Shown: piece after piece, positions 32,453 to 38,162 of the stretch
Numbering within the stretch: position 1 is the first letter of the stretch
Layout: every line of letters starts with the position of its first letter
DNA from: an uncultured Bacteroidota bacterium
Lineage (GTDB): Bacteria > Bacteroidota > Bacteroidia > Chitinophagales > Chitinophagaceae
Assembly (NCBI GenBank): GCA_903882805.1
Contig: CAIRYK010000035.1
Span: forward strand, 1 to 38,162
DNA: 38,162 nucleotides
Direction: 5' to 3'
The notes under the pieces: generated by a model
Told to the model about the DNA's origin: nothing
Seen by the model: the letters and a program-made list of their open reading frames with translations, nothing else
Database searches by the model: none
Position numbers and translations under genes: made by a program

Positions 32453-33823
32453 TTATAGTTGTTCCAGTTTTGCTGTAAAGTGCCGGAGCATTGCAGGCTC
32501 TTCAGTAATACGCAATCCTTTGATTGTGTTTCGTTTTTCGAAAACCTCAATTATTACTTCTGCAACATAGTCTATATGGCTTTGTGTATATACACGTCTT
32601 GGTATGGCCAGACGAACCAGTTCCATTTGTGCGGGAACCAAAATACCATCTGCGTCATATTTGCCAAACATCAGAGATCCTATTTCCACGCTTCTTATAC
32701 CCCCTTCTAAATAAAGAGCGCCTACTAACGCCTGCCCGGGATACTGATGTGGTGGTATGTGCGGTAAAAATGCCTTTGAGTCGATATAAACCGCATGGCC
32801 TCCGGCTGGCTGCATTACAGGCACACCGGCAGCTATAAGCTTATTGGTGAGGTATTCTGTACTTCTTATTCGGTATTGCAGGTAGTATTCGTCCATTACC
32901 TCAACAAGTCCTATAGCTATTGCTTCCAGGTCGCGCCCTGCGAGTCCGCCATAGGTTGGGAATCCCTCAGTAATGACGAGCAAATTTCTGCATTTTAGCG
33001 CAAGGCTTTCATCGTGCATTGCCAGAAAACCGCCTATGTTGGCAAATGCATCTTTTTTAGCGCTCATTGTGCAGCCGTCGGCATACGAAAATAACTCCCT
33101 GACTATTTCCGGAATCGATTTATTGGCGTAACCCTCTTCGCGCAACTTGATGAAGTAGGCATTTTCTGCAAATCGGCATGCATCTATAAACATCGGTATG
33201 TTGTAAGCAGTGCATATCCGGCGTACTTCGCGAATGTTTTGCATACTTACAGGCTGTCCGCCTCCCGAATTATTGGTTATTGTAATAATACACAGTGGTA
33301 TATTTTCAGCGCCTTTGTCTTTAATGAAATTTTCGAGCGCCTCGGTATCTATATTACCTTTGAAAGGGGCGGGAATAGAAGGGTATTTTCCTTCTTCGCA
33401 AATAAGGTCTACGCCTTCCGCTCCTGAAAATTCAATATTGGCGCGCGTTGTGTCGAAAAGAGTATTGCTGATGATATACTTTCCTTTGCCGCCTATAATG
33501 CTAAACAGAATTTTTTCAGCAGCTCTGCCCTGATGGGTAGGTATCACCAGCGGCATGCCGGTTATATCCTGAATCGTTTTTTCGAACCGGAAGAAGCTGG
33601 GGCTACCTGCATACGATTCATCGCCCTGCATAATGCCAGCCCACTGATTGCTGCTCATTGCGCTGGTGCCGCTATCGGTAAGTAGGTCAATGAGTACATC
33701 TTTTGAATGAATAAGAAACGGGTTATAAAATGCGCCCGATAATATCGCTTTGCGTTCCTCAACTGTATTGAAGTAAATTGGCTCAACCGATTTTATTCTG
33801 AATGGTTCGATTATTGTTTTCAT
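32453..33823 (-). CDS. tnaA: Tryptophanase (PLP-dependent beta-eliminating lyase)
   Basis: A 456-residue PLP enzyme that cleaves tryptophan to indole, pyruvate and ammonia. The PLP lysine is Lys257 in MSAKKDAFANIGG. PTHQGRAAEKILF binds the cofactor phosphate. TEGFPTYGGLAGRD, PAGGHAVYID and IPRRVYTQSHID are shared with the tryptophanase/tyrosine phenol-lyase family. The segment EGGIRSVEIGSLMFG lacks the Arg that tyrosine phenol-lyase has in its ERG motif, and HFTAKL near the end matches tryptophanase, so tryptophanase is preferred. No TnaC-like leader peptide or adjacent permease was seen. It is monocistronic with its own terminator. Confidence 0.93.
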   Translation of the reverse strand: MKTIIEPFRIKSVEPIYFNTVEERKAILSGAFYNPFLIHSKDVLIDLLTDSGTSAMSSNQWAGIMQGDESYAGSPSFFRFEKTIQDITGMPLVIPTHQGRAAEKILFSIIGGKGKYIISNTLFDTTRANIEFSGAEGVDLICEEGKYPSIPAPFKGNIDTEALENFIKDKGAENIPLCIITITNNSGGGQPVSMQNIREVRRICTAYNIPMFIDACRFAENAYFIKLREEGYANKSIPEIVRELFSYADGCTMSAKKDAFANIGGFLAMHDESLALKCRNLLVITEGFPTYGGLAGRDLEAIAIGLVEVMDEYYLQYRIRSTEYLTNKLIAAGVPVMQPAGGHAVYIDSKAFLPHIPPHQYPGQALVGALYLEGGIRSVEIGSLMFGKYDADGILVPAQMELVRLAIPRRVYTQSHIDYVAEVIIEVFEKRNTIKGLRITEEPAMLRHFTAKLEQL

Positions 33824-33991
33824 TTATACTGCCCTGATTTTGATTTGGAGAAATATGAAAATATATAGGGTAAAGCTACTTAGGGGCTGTTGCTAAAATT
33901 ATGACTACAATCATTGTTAGGCTTTGAATTTGAATTAGCCTTACATCAATAAATTATGGCGTCAGATATCGATAGTTACCTTGTAAGTTGA

Positions 33992-33999
33992 TATTTTTG
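33992..33999 (+). promoter_or_regulatory. Candidate -7 box for arr
   Basis: TATTTTTG matches TAnnTTTG, 31 bp before the arr ATG. No -33 box is at the usual spacing. The remainder of the tnaA-arr spacer shows nothing else. Confidence 0.45.
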
Positions 34000-34030
34000 T
34001 TTCCCTATACCGAAAATAAATAATGAACAA

Positions 34031-34441
34031 ATGAATGAACATTTATCCCAAGAAGTGTTTTATCATGGAACTAAGGCGCAGTTGAACGAGGGCGACCAAA
34101 TAGCTCCAGGATTTATATCGAATTATGGATCCAGGAAAGTAGCCTCATATGTTTATTTAACTGCTACATTGGAGGCGGCGAAATGGGGCGCTGAATTGGC
34201 GATAGGCGAGGGTAACGGCAGGATATATATTGTAGCGCCTACCGGGCCTATAGAGGATGATCCGAACCTTAGCGATAAAAAATATCCCGGTAATCCAACC
34301 AAATCTTATCGTACTAAATGCCCGCTTATGGTAACCGGTAAGGTGACAACATGGGAGGGGCATACCGCTGAGCAGCTGAAAGCTATGCAGGACAACCTGG
34401 AGCGACTTAAGCAAATGGGGATAGAGGCAATAGAAGATTAA
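34031..34441 (+). CDS. arr: Rifampin ADP-ribosyltransferase (Arr)
   Basis: A 136-residue Arr-family enzyme that inactivates rifamycins by transferring ADP-ribose from NAD+. Family residues are visible: His12 in VFYHGTKA, Tyr42 in YVYLTAT, and Asp77 in GPIEDDPNLSDKKYPGNPT, matching the His-Tyr-Asp set of mycobacterial Arr (H19, Y49, D84) with a constant offset of 7. Length is typical. No integron, IS or plasmid features surround it, so it looks like a resident chromosomal gene. It converges on the DUF2200 gene with 10 bp between stops. Confidence 0.95.
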   Translation: MNEHLSQEVFYHGTKAQLNEGDQIAPGFISNYGSRKVASYVYLTATLEAAKWGAELAIGEGNGRIYIVAPTGPIEDDPNLSDKKYPGNPTKSYRTKCPLMVTGKVTTWEGHTAEQLKAMQDNLERLKQMGIEAIED

Positions 34442-34451
34442 AGGCGAGCGC

Positions 34452-34802
34452 TTATTTTCTTAAAATTTTTTCCATTGCTCTTCCCTTAGCAATCTCGTCC
34501 ACCAATTTGTCCATGTACCGTATTTTCTGCATCAAAGGGTCTTCTATGTTTTCGATACGATAGCCGCAAATAAGGCCTGTAATTTTTCTGGCGTTGGGAT
34601 TCAAAAGCGGCGCTTGCGCAAAAAAGACTTCAAAATCGACCTTGTCTTCTATCTGTTTCTGAAGCGACTGTTCATCATAACCGGTAAGCCAACATATTAC
34701 AGTGTCAACATCGGCTTTAGTTCGGTTCTTTTTCTCCACTTTTAGAATATACAAGCGGTAAACACTGGCAAAAGACATTTTGAAGATTCTGGTATTGTTC
34801 AT
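34452..34802 (-). CDS. DUF2200 family protein
   Basis: A 116-residue protein of the DUF2200 family, recognisable by MSFASVYRLYILKVEKK, VICWLTGYDEQSL, DFEVFFAQAPLLNPNA, ITGLICGYRIE, and DPLMQKIRYMDKLVDEIAKG. It is cytosolic with no known function. A full consensus promoter (34822-34852) reads toward it with a short leader of about 13 nt. It is divergent from the PAS-GAF-PAS gene, whose own promoter lies about 30 bp away. Confidence 0.93.
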   Translation of the reverse strand: MNNTRIFKMSFASVYRLYILKVEKKNRTKADVDTVICWLTGYDEQSLQKQIEDKVDFEVFFAQAPLLNPNARKITGLICGYRIENIEDPLMQKIRYMDKLVDEIAKGRAMEKILRK

Positions 34803-34821
34803 TACACATTTTTTGTTATTT

Positions 34822-34852
34822 CAAAGATAGCATCGTGCAACTTTTATGCAAA
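34822..34852 (-). promoter_or_regulatory. Promoter of the DUF2200 gene
   Basis: On the minus strand TTTG (34852-34849) and TATCTTTG (34829-34822) are separated by exactly 19 bp. The expected start near 34815 is 13 nt before the ATG. Confidence 0.82.
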
Positions 34853-34880
34853 TGGGAAATGCAAATATTTTTGGTGTGTT

Positions 34881-34911
34881 TTTGATATCTTTTCAAATTT
34901 TCGTATATTTA
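34881..34911 (+). promoter_or_regulatory. Promoter candidate of the PAS-GAF-PAS gene
   Basis: TTTG at 34881-34884 and TATATTTA at 34904-34911 are 19 bp apart; the -7 box differs from consensus only in the last base. It predicts a 5' leader of about 130 nt before the ATG at 35051. I saw no ORF or clear hairpin in that leader. Confidence 0.6.
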
Positions 34912-35050
34912 TGTACTAAATTTTTAAAGATAATTTGCTGTCAATTAGATAATTTGTAGAAATGTTCTTTAGGCAACAATTATAATGCGCTTTTTAACTT
35001 GTATTGATAAGTAAGATTGAAGTTATTGTTCTCGAATTGATTGTATAGTA

Positions 35051-36505
35051 ATGTCAGATAGATATAAAATTTTGATTGATACTATGAACGGGATTGTTTG
35101 GGAAATAGATCCCTCCAGTCTGGAATTGACATATATCAGTGAAAATGTACAACGTATACTTGGTTACTCATCCAGTCACTGTATTACGTATAAACAGTTT
35201 TGGACTGAATTTGTATATCATGAGGACAGGGCTATGGTTAAAGATTTTTTGCAGCAGGGAGCAAATCTAATCAAAAGTAGTATTGAGTGCAGAATGTTGC
35301 GACCTGATGGAAGAGTAGTTATTATTAATAATCATATAACGAATATACATGAAGCAGGTCAAATAAAAACTATTTTCGGGATAATGATGGATGTGACAAC
35401 AGAAAAGCAATTGAAGCAGTTGGAGCATTTAGAAAAAAAAGCGCTTGAGTTAAATACTATTCCTAACGTTACGATTGAAACTGTATTGGATAGTTATGTA
35501 GAGGGATTAGAGCATGTTTTTCCATCAATGAAATGTTCGGTTTTGCGGATACAGGATGGAAAAGCTTTCAATTGGTCATCGCCGTCTTTACCTGAAAATT
35601 ATACCCGGGCAATTGATGGTATGGATATTGGTCCAAATCGCGGTTCTTGTGGAACTGCAGCTTATTTAGGTCAAAAAGTTATTGTATCGGATATAGCTAA
35701 TGATTTGAAATGGGCTGATTATAGAGATATTGCATTAGATAATAATTTAAGAGCATGTTGGTCGCAGCCAGTTATCAGTTCGGACGGTATAGTTATGGCT
35801 ACTTTCGCAATGTACTACGATGCTGTAAAAACACCCGATGAAGCTGAAACAGCATCTATTGAGCGGTCTGCTGCTATATTACGTGTGATATTGGAAAATA
35901 AACGCTATGAAAACGCAATAGTTGAAATGAACAATATGGCAACTCAAGCTCAGGAATTGGCTAATTTCGGGACTTGGCAGTGGGATTTTAAAAGCAATGT
36001 TTTCAATTGGTCTGATACTTTGTATATTATATATGGTTTAGACCCAGATAAATTTGTACCAACTTACGGTGGTTATTTAAGTTTGGTGCACCCGGATGAT
36101 AGGTCAAATGTTGAACAAATATTTGATAAAGCACATGCAGATAAGAGTGACGTAACTTATGAAGAGCGCATAATTCGCCCCGATGGAACTGTCAGGTTTC
36201 TAAAATCATGGTTTAGGGTAATGTCCGATGATTTAGGTATTCCTCTGAAATTTATTGGCGCAAGTTTAGATATTACTCAGGCTGTAGTAAGTAAGTTGAA
36301 AATGGCTAATATTGCCTGGCAGCAATCGCATGTCGTTCGTGCGCCGCTTGCTAGAATAATGGGATTGGTTTCTTTGCTATGTGAAGATAGGATTTCTAAA
36401 GAAGAAATTGAGAAGAACCACCTGTATGAAATTTTACTAAATTCCGCCCATGAATTAGATGGCGTTATCAGAGAGATTAATAATAATACAGTAGTTTCTG
36501 TGTAA
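35051..36505 (+). CDS. PAS-GAF-PAS sensor with H-box but no ATPase domain
   Basis: A 484-residue soluble protein. PAS 1 spans about 1-120 (NGIVWEIDPSSLELTYISEN, then FGIMMDVT). A GAF domain spans about 140-290 (GPNRGSCGTAAYLGQKVIVSDI). PAS 2 spans about 305-415 (FGTWQWDFKSNVFNWSDTLY, PDGTVRFLKSWFR, IGASLDIT). A DHp-like helix pair follows, with H-box SHVVRAPLARIMG and His427. The protein then stops: no N, G1 or G2 boxes and no HATPase_c domain are present, and the following 190 bp do not encode one. It could be phosphorylated by another kinase or act as a dimeric sensor. Coding is A/T richer than the metabolic genes. Confidence 0.85.
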   Translation: MSDRYKILIDTMNGIVWEIDPSSLELTYISENVQRILGYSSSHCITYKQFWTEFVYHEDRAMVKDFLQQGANLIKSSIECRMLRPDGRVVIINNHITNIHEAGQIKTIFGIMMDVTTEKQLKQLEHLEKKALELNTIPNVTIETVLDSYVEGLEHVFPSMKCSVLRIQDGKAFNWSSPSLPENYTRAIDGMDIGPNRGSCGTAAYLGQKVIVSDIANDLKWADYRDIALDNNLRACWSQPVISSDGIVMATFAMYYDAVKTPDEAETASIERSAAILRVILENKRYENAIVEMNNMATQAQELANFGTWQWDFKSNVFNWSDTLYIIYGLDPDKFVPTYGGYLSLVHPDDRSNVEQIFDKAHADKSDVTYEERIIRPDGTVRFLKSWFRVMSDDLGIPLKFIGASLDITQAVVSKLKMANIAWQQSHVVRAPLARIMGLVSLLCEDRISKEEIEKNHLYEILLNSAHELDGVIREINNNTVVSV

Positions 36506-36711
36506 ATTTAAGACTCGCCCTAAAATTCAAAATACTTCGTTTGCTTTTCTCCAATTAATTTCCTGTTGCATGATTTTGTATACTATTACGTAATATGAAA
36601 CCTGTAGTAAAATTGTCAGTTTGCTCTGGTGATATAAAGCATATTTCTACTCGTATTTACTTTGATGAATAAATTTTGTTATTGTTCTATTTTTTGTGCG
36701 CGATATTCTCC

Positions 36712-36719
36712 TATATTTG
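36712..36719 (+). promoter_or_regulatory. Candidate -7 box for the lipoprotein gene
   Basis: TATATTTG is a full TAnnTTTG match, 24 bp before the ATG at 36744. The nearest TTTG ends 15 bp upstream, shorter than usual. The rest of the 36506-36743 spacer shows nothing else. Confidence 0.45.
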
Positions 36720-36743
36720 AAATCAATTTTATACCGGCCTTTT

Positions 36744-37754
36744 ATGAAATACATTCTTTTGTCTGTAACGCTACTTGGTTTTGTCTTTTCAATTAGTATA
36801 ATCTCCTGTAATAAAAACACTGCCGAGACTTCCTATGATGTTTCACATTTGAATGAATACTTTGCGGGATTAAAGAGTACACCTCAAAAATTTACGGTTC
36901 AAGCCGGTAGAGATACAGTAGTATATGGCGCAAGCGGCACAGTTTTTCACTTTTATACTAATTCATTCAAAGACGGTGTTACTGGCGCTATACTTGCAAG
37001 CGGTACTATTAGTCTTGAGTTGATAGAGATGTACAAACCAGGCGAAATGATTGCCAACAGGAGCCCTACAACCGAAGATAATATGCCACTTCAGAGTAGC
37101 GGCGAGGTGAGTATAGCAGCATCTTGCAACGGTAAAACGGTAGTTGCCAATGTATATGGAATTGCATTTAAAAAAGTTGGTCCAGATGCACAGCAAATGC
37201 AATTGTATTATCAGGGGGCGATAAATAAAGATTCTTCTATTAATTGGAAAAAATCGGATACTTCAAAGCCTGGCAGAACTGCAACAGCGTCTGATAGTTT
37301 AACTATTCGCACTTACAACGGTGGGTCAGTTAAGTTATACGATTTTTACTATTTGCATTATTTATTTGATTCTTGTACCAGTTTTGGAACAGTCAATTGT
37401 GATCGCAGTCCGGCAGATTTGTGGGGAGTAGATGTAAAGTTAACAACAGTTCATGTTAACCTGGGCGACTTAGCTTTTAATGGGTCGAATACACAGGTTT
37501 ATTTTGCTTATCCATCAGATAATATTGTGGTGGGGCTTTATTGTTACCAAAACGGCAAAACCACTTTTGGATCTCCCGAACTTAAGCCGATGTTCCCGAT
37601 TGGGAGGCCGTACAAAGTTGTAGTTCTTTCGTTTAAAAATAACCGGTACTACTACATGGAACAATCGGGGACAATAACAGAAAATATGGAAATTGGAATA
37701 ATGCCCGTAGAGGAGACACTTGGAAATATTAGAACAAGAATGGCCGCTATGTAA
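36744..37754 (+). CDS. Lipoprotein of unknown function
   Basis: A 336-residue protein with a lipoprotein signal MKYILLSVTLLGFVFSISIISC (lipidated Cys22). The mature part is beta-rich, with KFTVQAGRDTVVYGASGTVFHF near the N-terminus and SGEVSIAASCNGKTVVANVYG in the middle, which resembles carboxypeptidase-regulatory or ZU5-like beta-sandwich segments seen in Bacteroidota lipoproteins. That resemblance is weak. A GTG at 36696 would extend it by 16 residues but overlaps the promoter box, so I chose ATG 36744. It is followed 66 bp later by the beta-lactamase gene. Confidence 0.8.
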   Translation: MKYILLSVTLLGFVFSISIISCNKNTAETSYDVSHLNEYFAGLKSTPQKFTVQAGRDTVVYGASGTVFHFYTNSFKDGVTGAILASGTISLELIEMYKPGEMIANRSPTTEDNMPLQSSGEVSIAASCNGKTVVANVYGIAFKKVGPDAQQMQLYYQGAINKDSSINWKKSDTSKPGRTATASDSLTIRTYNGGSVKLYDFYYLHYLFDSCTSFGTVNCDRSPADLWGVDVKLTTVHVNLGDLAFNGSNTQVYFAYPSDNIVVGLYCYQNGKTTFGSPELKPMFPIGRPYKVVVLSFKNNRYYYMEQSGTITENMEIGIMPVEETLGNIRTRMAAM

Positions 37755-37820
37755 AATATGATGCGCTTTCTGTAATATTGTGATTGTTGAATTTTATCGA
37801 TTAACATATATTCCCTCAAT

Positions 37821-38162
37821 ATGAAATGCAGCATTATTTCAGTTTTTTTCGCAGCAGCTTTATTTGCTGCGTGTAGTGGTAACAATCAAGCAGAAAATAA
37901 GGACGCTAAAGCAGATAGCGTAGTACAGTCTGCAACATTTGCGCACTTAAGAAATGATATTGCTAAATATATTGCAGAAAAGGGAGTAAGTGTAGGTGTA
38001 GCAGTAGTCGATTTTTCAAGCAAAGACACGCTAAGTGTGAATGGACAACACCATTTTGCCATGATGAGCGTATGTAAGTTTCCACAGGCTATAACGTTGC
38101 TACATTTGGTAGATTCTGGCATGTTGCAACGCAACGCAAAAGTGCACATTACCTCATACGAC
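37821..38162 (+). CDS. Class A beta-lactamase, subclass A2-like, 5' part only
   Basis: The frame is open from ATG 37821 to the window end (114 codons). It has a lipoprotein-type signal (FFAAALFAACSGN, Cys about 20). It continues with LRNDIAKYIAEKGVSVGVAVVDF and HHFAMMSVCKFPQAITLL, in which SVCK (Ser83, Lys86) is the SxxK active site of class A enzymes. The HFAMMSVCKFP context resembles the Bacteroidota CepA/CblA/PER group. The SDN, Glu166 and KTG motifs lie beyond the window, so activity cannot be judged. A related serine penicillin-binding hydrolase is the main alternative. Confidence 0.85.
   Translation, partial: MKCSIISVFFAAALFAACSGNNQAENKDAKADSVVQSATFAHLRNDIAKYIAEKGVSVGVAVVDFSSKDTLSVNGQHHFAMMSVCKFPQAITLLHLVDSGMLQRNAKVHITSYD

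Noticed and set aside
32453..33823. Tyrosine phenol-lyase identity for the tnaA gene
   Set aside because: The segment RSVEIGS lacks the Arg that phenol-lyases carry in their ERG motif, and the C-terminal HFTAKL matches tryptophanase.

Overview
The window looks like a chromosomal segment of a Bacteroidota bacterium, probably near the Chitinophagales. I infer this from a PorP/SprF protein beside a protein with a type B (CHU_C) type IX secretion tail, several SpII lipoproteins, a LytS/LytTR pair, and promoters of the Bacteroidota form TTTG-N19-TAnnTTTG. No database search was run, so the taxonomy is inference.

Layout. 1-1149 (-) is the N-terminal part of an NHL-repeat secreted protein that runs off the window. 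1317-3080 (+) is a DUF885 lipoprotein peptidase. 3156-6518 (-) is the elongasome pair mrdA (PBP2) and rodA. 6710-6780 is tRNA-Gln(TTG) with its own promoter and terminator. 6979-18120 is a block of short-chain acyl-CoA metabolism: acetyl-CoA synthetase (-), then divergently a zinc-ribbon/HTH protein, a porin, an MFS symporter, two small membrane proteins, a sodium:solute symporter fused through a STAC domain to a histidine kinase, a stand-alone receiver with its own promoter, and a PrpE-type acyl-CoA synthetase. 18302-19145 holds a His-rich duplicated protein and an EGF-like lipoprotein. 19242-22127 (-) is dusB, an MBL-fold hydrolase and thiL. 22378-24345 (+) is a Kup K+ transporter with a TTG start.

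24457-28848 is a surface/T9SS locus: PorP/SprF, a PKD-repeat T9SS cargo with one in-frame stop, and a divergent LytS-like kinase and LytTR regulator, each with one frameshift. 28861-31021 (-) is a small coiled-coil protein, an AlkD-like DNA alkylation repair protein and a TPR/beta-barrel protein. 31376-34802 holds queD, a small membrane protein, tryptophanase, rifampin ADP-ribosyltransferase (Arr) and a DUF2200 protein. 35051-38162 (+) is a PAS-GAF-PAS protein with an H-box but no ATPase domain, a lipoprotein, and the start of a class A beta-lactamase.

The most system-like part is 8.9-18.1 kb. A transporter-kinase resembling CbrA/CrbS sits with a receiver that has no output domain, two acyl-CoA synthetases, import candidates, and an IS1 InsA-like zinc-ribbon/HTH protein that could be the missing DNA-binding output. 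The second point of interest is the cluster of three disrupted genes at 25.5-28.9 kb. One frameshift lies on a T TTT TTT slippery heptamer, and the other lies inside a perfect hairpin.
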